60,000 nt of DNA. Origin: Polytrichum commune (lineage: Eukaryota; Streptophyta; Polytrichopsida; Polytrichales; Polytrichaceae). Both the position numbers and the translations under genes were made by a program. Positions within the stretch are counted from its first letter, which is position 1. Each line of letters begins with the position of its first letter. The stretch is from the NCBI GenBank assembly GCA_950295325.1, contig OX485807.1:12553001-12613000 (forward strand). Direction: 5' to 3'. Below are positions 23,362 through 33,625 of this stretch, in pieces. The notes below the pieces were generated by a model. It ran no database searches, was not told where the DNA came from, and saw only the letters and a program-made list of their open reading frames with translations.

Positions 23362-23915
23362 ATATACAACAGCATTCATCATTGCAGACTCCCTCACGTA
23401 CAAAATTTCGAAAGAAAATCTTCAATTAGCTCGTAACGCTCTTCTCTATCACCCTAATTTATTTATTTTTATCTCTCTCTACCTCTCTCGATCTCTACCT
23501 AACTTCCGCCCTACGAACTTGATCCCGGCACGGCGTACACAGGGGCATCCACCATTGCAGACTCCTTCACGTACGAAGTTTTCATGAAAAACTCCAGTTA
23601 CTTAACTTGTACCGCTTTCTTCGAGCCTATATATCTCGCTTATCTCTCAACTCTCGCTCCGGAGAAATACAATTATTTTGGACACACTGTCCGCATTTCA
23701 CCACAACGTCCTACGCGTCTCCAAATTCCTCTAGATTTCCCTCACCATTGCGGACTCTCTCACGTACAAAATTGTCTTGCAAAAACTTCAATTAACTCGT
23801 ACCGTTTACTTCGAGCCTATCTCCATATTATGACCCAACCCTTGCTCCGGAGAAAGACACACAGTCCGCATTCCAGCACAACGTACTAGTTTCCAGATTC
23901 CTGTGAATTATGAAG
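23362..23915 (-). repeat. Three degenerate tandem units in the GRAS upstream/leader region
   Basis: Three units of roughly 180-190 bp start near 23362, 23545 and 23735. Each contains CATTGC(A/G)GACTC, then CACGTAC(A/G)AA, then a CTTCAATTA-like block, then TCGTA(A/C)CG. Units 2 and 3 also share TTCGAGCCTAT, GCTCCGGAGAAA and a GTCCGCATT...CACAACGT block. They lie 130-690 bp upstream of the GRAS start codon, so they are probably in its 5' untranslated region or promoter. Confidence 0.65.
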
Positions 23916-24009
23916 CTCCGAGTCGCTCACGACTCGTCTCCTTCTTCCTTTTTATAACCGAAAGCTGCGCGTAGATTTGATATTCTAGTCCGAAAACGAC
24001 GAGGATGAC

Positions 24010-24261
24010 ATGGCGACGTCCGAGAGCTTGCTTTTGGCCCGGCCTTCCTGCCTCGTCGCTTCTTGTTCTTTAGAGCAGCCTGCACAGGACTCCCTGGTTT
24101 TGCGCCCGCCAGTAGGAGCGTTCGACCAACGGCCGGGAAGCTTCCTTTCGACGCGTTCCGTCCAGTTTAGCCTCGCTAGGACATTGTTAGGGTGCGGGAC
24201 CCGCGATTTGTCTGTATTTCGCAGGGGACCAATCCCAACAGCCCCGCCCGGCCCGGTTTAA
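24010..24261 (+). CDS. Short transit-peptide-like ORF, possible truncated first exon
   Basis: The 83-residue frame starts MATSESLLLARPSCLV and is rich in Ser, Ala, Leu and Arg with few acidic residues, which is the composition of a chloroplast transit peptide. It diverges from the GRAS gene across about 780 bp and lies in a locally GC-rich patch unlike the AT-rich sequence that follows. It ends at a stop (GTTTAAG) just before transposon-like sequence begins at about 24360, and I see no following exon. It could be the stranded first exon of a nuclear gene for a plastid protein whose body was lost, or a chance frame in a GC-rich promoter. No function is assigned. Confidence 0.3.
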   Translation: MATSESLLLARPSCLVASCSLEQPAQDSLVLRPPVGAFDQRPGSFLSTRSVQFSLARTLLGCGTRDLSVFRRGPIPTAPPGPV

Positions 24262-24362
24262 GGGAACCTCGCCTCCAAACGGTTTCCCAAGCTTATCTAT
24301 ATCTATGGATGCGTTTCACACTCGCTGAGCGGATATGCACTTATTAAGAAGGACAACCTTGG

Positions 24363-25043
24363 ACCTTGGACAACTTTCAAAATAACTATAGTTAACTAGA
24401 TTTTTTTCAATACATTTTAGGGAAAAACTATATTTAACAGAAAAATTTCAAACCGATGTGAAGAACAACTATAGTTAACTAGAAAAAGTTAAGACCATAT
24501 TCAAAAAAAAAAAAAAAAAAATAGAAAAAATTCAGACAACTATAACTTGAGAGTCCCAAAATTTTGTAAGGAGCCAACCGGCGAGTTCTTTCATTTATCT
24601 CAAAAAATGAAATGAAATATATTATAATAACTTTTTAAAGAAACCTTATGTTAGAATCAATGCTTGTCACCCATGCTGGTCCATCTCATGAAGGAATAGA
24701 ACCCATCGTTCCTTGCAATAGTTGAACCCATTATACTTTAAGTTACTTATAGATAATGAGGTCGTGCTCATTGGGTGTTGATTGAGGCCAAGTCACAAAT
24801 GGAATTAGGTCCCAAACTCAAAATTATGAATGAAAAGAAAAAGGAAAAGATGTAGATGCTTTGATTTGTCCTGATACTACATTGCATGCTACGCTCAACT
24901 TCAATTCACTAGATTTTTGGTAGACCGAAATTAAAACAACTATAGTTAACTACATATTTTGGCAGGTAAAATCACGAATAACTATAGTTATGAAAGGCAA
25001 CTAGTTAACTAATAGTTGAATTAGCTGGTTAGTTATCCAAGGT
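24363..25043. mobile_element. Candidate terminal-inverted-repeat element with AACTATAGTTAACTA motifs
   Basis: The ends ACCTTGGACAACT (24363-24375) and AGTTATCCAAGGT (25031-25043) are inverted repeats with one mismatch. Inside, the near-palindrome AACTATAGTTAACTA occurs at about 24384, 24467 and 24939, and partially near 24976, clustered toward both ends. No open frame is present. I could not identify a clean target-site duplication, so the boundaries are tentative. Confidence 0.45.
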
Positions 25044-25659
25044 CTGCAAGGCTTTACCAAATAACCAAAGTTTTTCCTAAAAACCTAGTAAAGCTCTCTC
25101 AATTATAGCGGATGCATCCGGCTATCCCAATGCACCTACAAGAACGGGGAGGGAAAACCAACCCATGCACTGGTTCCTTGTTGGATGACTGCAACCCTGC
25201 CTCCAAGGAACCAATGTATGGGTTGCTTCGCCCCAACCCTACAAGAACTTGCTTCGGAGATTTTCGAGTAGGTTTTAGTTAAGTAGCTTTCACACATGTT
25301 CATTGTTTTATCTACCGAGCAATGACTCATAGATTTTGTCCCATCCCCAAATGCCTTACCACTCGTCTATCTTACCATTGGTTTTTGTCAATGGAGCTCC
25401 TCGTGCACTCCTAACCAAGACTAAGAGCAACCAATCACAAGGATGGGAGGCGACACTTTTAAAGGTCCTACACTGTTGCCTCATGTGAAGGTACCCATGG
25501 AGGGTCGGTGCTTGAGGCTGATTAAAACCTCCGCTTTTAATACACGCCACATCCTTTGCCAACTAGGCTTGGGATTAGATCAAGCCAACAGTGTCAAGGC
25601 TGTGTTCTTAGAACAAACTTTTAGGCTAAGCTAAAGTCGTGTGGGAAAGGGGCATTACC
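25044..25659. other. Intergenic DNA, no gene seen
   Basis: Nothing is recognisable. A short inverted echo of GGTTCCTTG / CAAGGAACC lies around 25170-25210. Confidence 0.4.
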
Positions 25660-26165
25660 CAATTTTGAGGCGTATGTGAGGTTACACTAATGATCAACAA
25701 CTTCAACATTAGTGTCACCTCATGACACTTGGCATTCAAGTGCGATTACTACATGTAATATTATGGCATGAGCATGTTCAACAGTGTTATGAGGTGCAAC
25801 CTTATGTTACACAATGGTCTACAAGGTGACTAAAGTGTACACAAATGACTACTTGCCACTGACATGCTCAAGAATATCTTCCTTTTGCATACTAAAATAT
25901 AAACACATGACACTTGCAATATGATCAGTAATAACTTCCCCTTGCATACCAAGACACGAAATTGTCGTCTCAAGTATCCCATTGTGCTACACTAAATGTC
26001 CTAATGTAAAGAAATCCCACTTAAAAGAGTTACTTAAGTTCACAAAAAAAATCATATTGATAATTAGTGGACGTGACACTTTGAGACCTCTAGGCATATA
26101 GTTTAGGCCCTTCACAAATCGTGCACTTGATGCTAAATACCATAAATTGTGCAGAGCCTTGTGAT
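25660..26165 (+). repeat. Dispersed repeat, copy 2 (partner of GRAS intron 3)
   Basis: This intergenic copy shares the order of blocks listed for 20420-20965, with many substitutions and small indels. It has no coding capacity. Together the pair shows that GRAS intron 3 was enlarged by a mobile or duplicated sequence. Confidence 0.65.
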
Positions 26166-26870
26166 ATCCAAGTATACTAAACATTGTAATTAGTGTCATG
26201 TGGTATTTCATGTCAATGTGGTAACTTTTCTAATGACATATTTTTTGTGAAAAGGCTTTGTCATCCCAACCTACTTTACTTCATCCACATGCCATTTATT
26301 GAAAATGAGTTTGATGTATTTTACATCTAATCTTTTTATGTGAAATATTGTTGTGGGTGATTGAAATTTGAATGAAAATCACTTAGTAAGTGACAATATT
26401 TGCAACGTGGTGAATCTATAGTACCCATCTTTTCCTTTTTTTACAAGGAATAACACATAATTTTAGGTTTACATTTAGTGTTGGTGACACTACATGAGTG
26501 GTTTACAATTCGTATTAAGCAAGACAAGTAGAAATGGTGACACTAAATTCAATATTTAGGGCCACTTCTTACACAAGATTGAGGGTCCATTCTCATTGCA
26601 CTTCAAGCACTCTCATTGGTGGAAAAGGTAGAGCTGGTCCAAGTTCTCTTCACACTACGCTTGAGGGACCAATGGAGTATGTGCATGCAAGATGGATGTA
26701 AAGTCTACATGGGTTCTTAGCATCAAATGGATCATGTTTCACGATCACCTGGACTATTTTCAAAAACCACCTCTTAGAGGTAGGCCTAACACAAAAGTGG
26801 GAGACCATGACACTATGAAATTTGACAACTGTTAATTTATTCTATGTTATCATGTGCGAGGACCCCATAT

Positions 26871-27640
26871 TGTTACGAACCTCTCACCAGTTGGCAATTT
26901 GTTTCTTGACAACAAAACCTCCAAGGAAAGAATTGAAACAAACACAATTCTATTTCTTCCTCTAAGTACAAACCGCAACCAAATAAAGTTTGGTCAAAGA
27001 AGCTCTACCACCCGACCATAGGAGAGAGACAAAAAAGATCCTCTCTCATCCCCCGAGCTTCCTCTTATGCCGAAGCACTACTTTTACTTTCTATATTTAC
27101 ATATAGTAAAAGTATTCTATTCATAGCTCTATCTCATAGTTCTACTATGAATCTTCTATCTTTGGTTCTTCTAGAACCTTCTTTCATCTCTTATCTCAAT
27201 TCCATTCTTCCAATTGGAACTATCTAATTCCAATTGGATTCATCCATTCTTCTTCCTAGTTGGAATTGTCTAATTCCAACTAAATACATTCATCCTTCAT
27301 TCCAGTTGGAACTGTCTAATTCCAACTAGCTTTATCTATTCATTGAGAGTTGTCTAACTCCAATGAATAACATTCATCTTTCCAAATATGGAGTGGTCTA
27401 ACTCCTGTGCACCTCATCAAGAGTTGTCTAACTCACGTGCACATGTTCTCAATTGGAATGGTCTAGTTCCAATGCACTAAATGCGGAGCTGTCTAACTCC
27501 AGTGCACATGTTGTCAATCTGGAGTTGTCTTACTCCTATCCAATCATCTTCAACTGAGAGTTGTCTAGCTCTCATCTTTCTCTGCTCACACACTGGCACA
27601 TGTAGTTAGAATATTCCTTAATGATTCAAGTTACATTACA
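26871..27640 (+). mobile_element. Solo LTR with 5-bp target-site duplication CATAT
   Basis: A 770-bp block starts TGTTACGAAC and ends TTACATTACA, so it has the canonical TG...CA ends. It is flanked by CATAT at 26866-26870 and 27641-27645. Comparison with the uninterrupted MITE copy at 55249-55747 confirms that this block is the insertion. Only one LTR is present and no internal retrotransposon sequence, so it is a solo LTR, left by recombination between two LTRs. Its second half carries the hairpin array annotated separately. Direction and superfamily (Copia or Gypsy) cannot be decided. Confidence 0.75.
27079..27573. repeat. Array of about 13 short hairpins with shared (T)GTCTA loop and changing stems
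   Basis: Each unit is a perfect or near-perfect inverted repeat around a loop that is usually TTCTA (first units) or GTCT/TGTCTA (later units). Positions: 27079-27114 (10-bp stem), 27135-27149, 27164-27178, 27210-27238, 27257-27282 (11-bp stem), 27304-27327, 27341-27365, 27390-27405, 27421-27434, 27452-27473, 27485-27500, 27521-27536, 27556-27573. The stems differ between units (GGTTC, TAGTTGGAATT, CATTG.GAGTT, GGAGT, ATTGGAA, GAGAG), yet both arms change together. Spacers of 10-30 nt are mostly unrelated, with some reuse of CATTCATC and GTGCACATG. Confidence 0.85.
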
Positions 27641-28049
27641 CATATGAGTAGAGATTCATTATAATAGCATTTGGTTGAGGGCCCAATCACACATGATACT
27701 ACATTGGGAAGGGACGGGCTAGATCTTTGTGGTGTCTAGTTAAATTCATCCATTCACTAGTAGGAAAGGTAAGGGGTAGCGGAACACCTCAAAATGACAC
27801 GATCTCAAACACAGTCATGGTGCATGACATTGGTGGAAGTGGTTATATATGGATGGTGTCATGAAAAACGACACTAATGTGGGCATTTAAAAGCTTTATG
27901 TGTTGGGTGGTTGATGTCATTTGGGGCAACTATAGGCATGCCCACAACTATAATACAATTGTCAACCATTTTTAGGGTGTCGTGCTATACTCGAAGGGTG
28001 AATGTGATTAAGTATCAATCATCTCATTGTGAAGTCCACACCACTGCTT

Positions 28050-28267
28050 GGGAAGAACCAGCGGTTAGTTACACATGAACCAGTTGAGTTTAAGAAATAA
28101 CTAGTTGAAGTTGGAGACTTCAGGAGAATTACCGATCATTTTAGAGGAATCTATAGAATATACCTCAAATGAATAAAGCAAACCCGGAAGATGTCAACAT
28201 GTAACCGGATGGATGTAGAATCACTAGGATCTTGACTGACTATGCCCAAAAACTTCCCGGGCACTGG
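28050..28267 (+). repeat. AACCGGTT-rich dispersed repeat, copy A
   Basis: This is one of six copies in the window of an approximately 220-bp family. In this orientation it begins GG(G)GAGAACCGGCGGTTAG-like and ends TATGCCCAAAAA...CCCGGGCACTGG. Internal landmarks are GAACCGGTTGAGTTTGAGAA, AGATGTCAACATGTAACCGG and CACTAGGATCTTGACTGA. The AACCGG/CCGGTT word recurs several times along the element. Terminal GGGAGA occurs inverted at both ends. Confidence 0.7.
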
Positions 28268-28522
28268 TCCACACCTTTGAAGTAACCCCCCATCATTCTT
28301 ATTGAGGTAAAGCCAATCTAGTAGAAAGACGTTCCCCATAGATTTGTGGTCAATTAATTTCAAATGGCTCCCCTTTAGACACATTCTAGACCTCTAATAT
28401 CGATTCTTGAAATAAATATCTTTAAAAATTTACATGATATAATATAATTGACTGTATTTTCACCTTGAGTAATGTTTGTGGGGGGGGGGGGGGCAACTCA
28501 AAGAGGTGGGTGTCTACACTAA

Positions 28523-28645
28523 GGGCCACTTCACACATGAGCCAAGAGCCGTGACCATGAAATTGTGAGAGCCCGAAAGAAAGTGTCCAAAGACCATCCT
28601 AAGATACTTCCGAAATCATGGAGTGTGGTCATGGGCCCTCAAGTG
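28523..28645 (-). mobile_element. PIF/Harbinger-like MITE, copy 3, fragment
   Basis: After TAA the sequence GGGCCACTTCACACATGAGC and the next ~120 nt are the reverse complement of the right end of the complete copy at 55249-55747 (shared AAGAGCCGTGACC, AATTGTGAGAGCCC, GAAAGTGTCCAAAG). The remainder is missing. Confidence 0.6.
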
Positions 28646-29121
28646 TCGACCTTTCGAGGACTACCTACAAGCCGATAATCACATGCAATTGAGGTTGTGC
28701 GTTCATTGACCATTTGCCAATTAGAGTCATCTACGGCTCTTCACTTGCCCGATATACAGTAGGCAGATGAATTTCTAGAAGGTCGAGTCACTAGAAGAGA
28801 AGTGATAGCCAAACAACAAGTTCCAAGCAATTTGTCTTGTAAAATTGATGTGACAAATCTATGAGGGCCTTAATTACCACCAACATGTGAAAATGAAGCA
28901 GCATGTTGTGTGTGAGTGGAAGGATCTACAAATCTAGCACAATTATTTACTGACAAGTTTCTCAACGACATATGACAATTTTCAACGACGGATGAAGTGT
29001 TGCCCAAGTCTCATGCGCTTGTAATGTCTAGAATGTACATGCCAATTTAGGAAGGCGATCATTCAACACTATGGTTGTTTGGTAACTAAGATTAGTTTGC
29101 CATCTTAGTACCTACTATGTA

Positions 29122-29637
29122 GGGTCAGTTTACACTAGGAGTCAAGACCGATTTTTGTGTCATAGGGTTGGAATTTGTGCTTCACATTGATGGAGATTAT
29201 GGAATCGATCATAACCACTTTATCTTTAGGGTGAGCCCAATTCTCAGAGGAATGTTGTATTCCGGAAAGAACACGATCTGACATAGTCCTAGCTCAAGCA
29301 AAGGAGTGCATCATTCTTAGAAGGTTGATTCTCAATGTCACATTTGAACATAAAGTAAATTTTATACAAATTAAAAAATTTGGAAGCATTTCATGCCGTT
29401 TGATTGATTGGAGCGGCTCCCTCCCTTCTTCTCTTCCCTTCAAGGCTTTATGCGACGGCCTCCGTTCTTCATTGGCCTTAAGGCCATTAGACATGGGAGA
29501 AGTGCCCCTTACTATAATCTTATTCTAACGAGTACTTGGGACCAACCTCAAGGTCAATATATAGGGCAACATGAAATCTCATTGAATCGGTCCCAAGAAA
29601 AATAAAATCGGGCTTGACCTCAAGTGTAAACTGGCCC
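29122..29637. mobile_element. TIR element (GGGYCAGTTTACACT ends)
   Basis: The left end GGGTCAGTTTACACTAGGAG and the right end, inverted, GGGCCAGTTTACACTTGAGG match over about 40 bp with some mismatches, including (A/C)CCGATTTT further in. Ends of this form resemble the GGGCCACTTCACA family in this window, suggesting PIF/Harbinger affinity. The flanking bases GTA and TTG are not a clean duplication. No coding frame is supported. Confidence 0.55.
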
Positions 29638-29726
29638 TTGGTGTTGGTTTACTTTTGAGAGCCCCCTTCGCTTTCGTGCTCGGCAACTTACCATGCGCCC
29701 AAAGACTACTTGATACTTGATACTGA

Positions 29727-29965
29727 AGAGAGGGAATCATCACATACAAGCATACCTCTCATTCCTCCAACATAAAACCCCTGAAATCGTGAGCATTCTA
29801 GAGATTGATCTTTTTTAACACCCGAATGTACTTTAAAGACCCTCAATTAGTGCACTCGAGATCATTCGAGACAAATTGACAACAAACCTATAGGAAGTCA
29901 AATTGTTTTTTTTTTAATGTTGGATGGATGAGAGTTACGCTCATATACAATTACTTCCCTCTCTC
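29727..29965. mobile_element. Fold-back MITE with GAGAGGG ends, copy 1
   Basis: The two arms, about 50 nt each, pair. The left arm is AGAGAGGGAAT...CATACAAGCATACCTCTCATTC...CCAACATAAAA. The right arm, inverted, is AGAGAGGGAAG...GTATATGAGCGTAACTCTCATCC...CCAACATTAAAA. Related copies are at 36634-36810 (right arm lost) and 50696-50940. Confidence 0.6.
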
Positions 29966-30916
29966 CCTTTATATACGTACTTGTGGACTCAAGGTGATCC
30001 CCAAAGTGTCCTTCTAAACCGGAGTGCGGGTTTTGTGACTTGAGGGACACTTCACATTCAAGACGTGACTTAATTGTCGCCGTGCCCTTTTCGGTATCCC
30101 TACGGGTTGCCGGGGCCCATGATATGTGCCAATGATTAATATTCTATACAAATTCAAATACCAAAGTTTGCCCCCCCCCCCTCCCTCTTTCCAAGGCGTT
30201 TCCCGAAAACAAGTATTTTAAGGAGGAGTTATTCAATGAGAATCAAGTGACACACTAATTAAGGTACTTGTGCCTGAACGCGACACTTCCAACACTTCCA
30301 ACTACACTAAATATCGGGTGTAGTGTGTCACTTACTAATTGGAATTACACAATGCTATAACCATTTATTGTGTATCTCATTTTTCATCAACAAAGGTCAA
30401 ATTGGTTGTTTGGTCATTATTCAATCCTACTTCTTAAATGTGAGATGTTTGGGAAACGAGGAAACCGTCGTATTATAGAGGTGTTACAAATTCAATATTA
30501 TGACAATTTGGATTTCTTTGTCATAATAACGAGGTGCTTCATGTCGAGGAAGGGGGGGGGGTGACTTAGAAAAATCTTAGTTGGAATGGTGCAACCAAAG
30601 ATATGGTGTAGTTCGTTATTTGTACCTAAAAAAATGGATTTTTCTTGGAGGTGATATATGATGGATAACCTATGCCATATTGACTAAACTATTATAAACT
30701 AAACAAACTAAATAAAATTTTCATTCTAGAATGAAGAAAGACTCTTTCAAATGGTAAGTCACACACATTCTAATCTCAATGCTAATGAGGATTTTGTAAT
30801 ATTCTTTACTTCCAAGTTCACTACATGCTTTTATTGACTTTCATTTACATGCTTTCGGTCTCACTTCATGAATGTAATCCCAAGAAGTTGCTTATCTACT
30901 AAGGGAAAATGAACAA
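29966..30916. other. Intergenic DNA with half of a GAGTTACGCAATG-type MITE
   Basis: Around 30300-30425 the sequence CACTAAATATCGG...GTGTCACTTACTAATTGGAATTACACAATGCTATA looks like one arm of the MITE family seen at 50233-50444. The rest shows no gene. There are C-run (about 30172) and G-run (about 30551) homopolymers. Confidence 0.4.
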
Positions 30917-31032
30917 GAATATACCTCAAATGTATAAAGCAAAACTGGAAGATGTCAACATGTAACCGGTTGGATTTAGAATCACTAGGATCTTGACTGA
31001 CTATGCCCAAAAACTAACTTCCCGGACACTGA
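30917..31032 (+). repeat. AACCGGTT-rich dispersed repeat, copy B (3' half)
   Basis: Only the half from AATATACCTCAAATG through AGATGTCAACATGTAACCGG and TATGCCCAAAAACT to CCCGGACACTG is present. It matches copy A at nearly every position, so it is among the least diverged pairs in the window. Confidence 0.7.
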
Positions 31033-31507
31033 TGCGTACCATATAATGACCTCAATTATTCACACCAAAAATGCACACATATCCACATGACATCAATCCA
31101 AGTATTAAATACATTATAAAAAGAATTTTGTAGAATTGAAGTTAACATTTAGATATCAATCTTTGCATGGTATTGTCGTTCTTGATACCAATAAGGCATT
31201 TTTTTGTTCTCGAATGTTATTGCACCACATGTATATATGTGAGACTTGGGTTGAGTCACGTGCAAGGGAAAGTGATGCACGTGTACTCAATTGGGCAATT
31301 ACGTACCTAGGGAGTTCATGGGGTCAAAGGAAGGTCGATGGCTAGTTTTTCAATACATAGTGTTTGTTTGGAGGGGTAGAGTAGATTAAGATAGGGCTAA
31401 GGCACATGGGGTTGACAATGGGAATATAGACGGTGGTGAGCGGTCATTTCACTTGAGTGAGAATCAAGCAAGATACAAACACAAGAAGATAGTACCTAAT
31501 TTCAATA

Positions 31508-32477
31508 CCGTACGTTAAGGGCAGCTTCGGCGCTCTCTTGCCGAATAATTATTAAAAGTAAAAAAACAGTGTTCGGCGGCCAAAAAAAAAATACTAAAAG
31601 TTTCGGCATTTTAAATAGTTTAATAATGCAATTTCGGCACACATCCAAGGAGTTATTATCTAACAGTAAACAAGGATGTTTATTCACGATTTCACAATTT
31701 GTGTGAAGAGTTTTACAAAAGATATAAATCTTTCACGATTTTGTGAAGAGTTGAGAATGCTCTGTGCTTTATACAAGTAGAGTGGAGTTGTGTTCAACAA
31801 TGCATATGGGATATGTAAAGTTTGAGGTGAAGCACCTAGTTAGACTTCATTTTTATAACACGCATAACTTTTGCATAGAGTCTTCAAATGACATAAAATT
31901 TGTTGGAGGTGGAAGATTACTTGATTTCTAAACTTTTCTTAGAGCAACAAAATTCCAAAAAAGTTGATCTTCTATGCACAAATGAGCTCCGAAAAACTGT
32001 TATGAACGCATTTTAATTTTTTGATCTTTACACGGCTGCAATGTTTTGTCCATATCTTTCGCATAAAGACTTATTTTGACACAAAACTTGTTGGAGGTGG
32101 AAGATTACTTGATTTCTCAACTTTTGTTAGTCGGACAAAATTCTATAAAACTTCATCTTCTATGCTCAATTGGGCTCCAAAAAATTGTGTACAACACATT
32201 TGAAAAGCCTCACTTAGAGTCTTGCTACTTCTTGACCCATATTCTTTGTGGACTAATGTAAGTGAGCTTGATTACAAAAGGAGCACCTTCTCTCCTTCAG
32301 AATTCATATATGCTTCCAGTGTAAGTAAAATTCTAGTGAGAAGTTAAAATTTCTTACTTTTCGGCAATTTTGAAAATTAATTAATTTTATATTCGGCAAA
32401 AAATGTCAATAATTTTCCAAAATTTTCGGCATCTATTTTTAGAATTATTTTGTGCCGAAGCTGCCCTTAACGTACGG
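31508..32477. mobile_element. Non-autonomous DNA transposon with perfect 24-26 bp TIRs and TTCGGC subterminal repeats
   Basis: Bases 31506-31531 (TACCGTACGTTAAGGGCAGC...) are the exact inverse of 32454-32479. The outermost TA on each side is most simply a TA target duplication, leaving 24-bp TIRs that start CCGTACGTTAAGG. This would suggest a Tc1/mariner-like insertion, but the sequence is not a familiar terminus. Inside each end, TTCGGC/GCCGAA recurs about every 30-40 bp (left: about 31526, 31539, 31573, 31601, 31632; right: about 32359, 32392, 32425, 32454). The centre holds a direct duplication of about 150 bp (31862-32014 and 32050-32202), with TTGTTGGAGGTGGAAGATTA in both. No transposase frame exists. 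Confidence 0.8.
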
Positions 32478-32479
32478 TA

Positions 32480-33111
32480 GGTGATTGCGTTCAAACAATG
32501 TTGAGTGGAACTTGAGGAGTAAGAACTTGTTGGAAATTTGTTAAGGAACGTGAGCATGTTGCTCTCCTCACTCGCTTCATTTGAGTTGTCGTGGTGCCGT
32601 CCTTGCAAAACCATCTAAAGAGCCAACGTGGGGAAGTATGACATTATTTAAGTGATTTGGGACTTTTTGGTTGCTTCAACTCTATGGTCATATCTGTTGA
32701 TACACTTCTGATGAGATATCTTGATTTTATGAGGGATATGTGAGTCCATGGTGATTACTTGAGTGTATGCTACTAACGCGTGATTGAAAATTCAAAAATC
32801 TATCTTGAAATGTTAAAAATCATATAAAATGATTGTTGAATAGTGAGAATACAATCAGGATAAACTGCTATAGCATTGTCCTAGTCAACTCTGCACATTC
32901 TATTGAGATATTTGATCATGTGATTTATTGTAGAATCCTAGAATAGAATTCATCATGTTATAATAATGAACTTGGACTTAGTCTAGTTTTACTTAAATAT
33001 TAGATAAATGTGATTTAAGTGGCATAATACTTTATAGAGAGGCACAACAAGGAGGCAAAAAACAAAAAGATCCACTTTAAGATGGCCCACTTTCAACGTG
33101 CTTCACGCCAA
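32480..33111. other. Intergenic DNA, no gene seen
   Basis: Nothing recognisable between the TIR element and the next AACCGGTT repeat. Confidence 0.4.
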
Positions 33112-33333
33112 TGTCCAGGGAGATCTTTGGCATAATTAGTCAAGATCCTAGTGTTGTTTCCAAATCCAACTGGTTACGTGTTGTGATCTTTCGGGTCCTC
33201 TTTACCAATTTGAGATATGTTCCATAGATTCCTCTAAAATGACATTGTAGTGTTCCCCAAGTCTTGAACCTCCACCGGTTATTTCTCAAATTCAACCGGT
33301 TCATTCGTAACTAACCGCCGGTTCTCCCCGAAC
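33112..33333 (-). repeat. AACCGGTT-rich dispersed repeat, copy C
   Basis: Near-complete copy in reverse orientation, from ATGTCCAGGGAGATC to CCGCCGGTTCTCCCCG. It shows TCCACCGGTTATTTCTCAAA and TTCAACCGGTTCATTCGTAA intact. Confidence 0.75.
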
Positions 33334-33625
33334 ATATATAGCTTCGCGCAAATCGAGTCATTTACATACAAAGAAGAGAAGAGATTTGACTTGACACTAA
33401 CACACTACGAGTCTTCAATTGCACTAGTCAACTAAGCCATGTCAAAAAGACCCCTAGCTATGTACTATCCCCTTGTGATGAGAAGGTGTGGAGAATGTGT
33501 GTTTGTTTGTCGGAGACTTTAGGCGCAAAAAAAATCTTCTACGATTCCCACAACATACGTATTTTGTTTGGTATTGAGATCTCTCACTTTGAGAATATTT
33601 GGAATCTTAGTCAACTACAACTAGC

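Larger units (their letters stand above)
26559..27720 (+). mobile_element. PIF/Harbinger-like MITE, copy 1, split by a solo LTR
   Basis: After TTA (26556-26558) the sequence begins GGGCCACTTCTTACAC and runs parallel to the complete copy at 55249-55747. Shared landmarks are CAAGCACTCTCATTGGTGGA, ACACTACGCTTGAGGG, TCTACATGGGTTC, ATGTTTCACG and ATAGCATTTGGTTGAGGGCC. It is interrupted at 26871-27640 by an LTR. Its right terminal repeat is deleted near 27720. Confidence 0.7.

Noticed and set aside
27079-27573. Regularly spaced repeats read as a CRISPR-like array
   Set aside because: The repeats differ in stem sequence, spacing is uneven, the host is a plant and the block lies inside an LTR with a target-site duplication.
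28478-28494. Poly-G run (also near 16861, 30551, 36358, 43771, 44258)
   Set aside because: Homopolymer runs of this kind are scattered in the intergenic DNA, show no associated structure and may include sequencing error.
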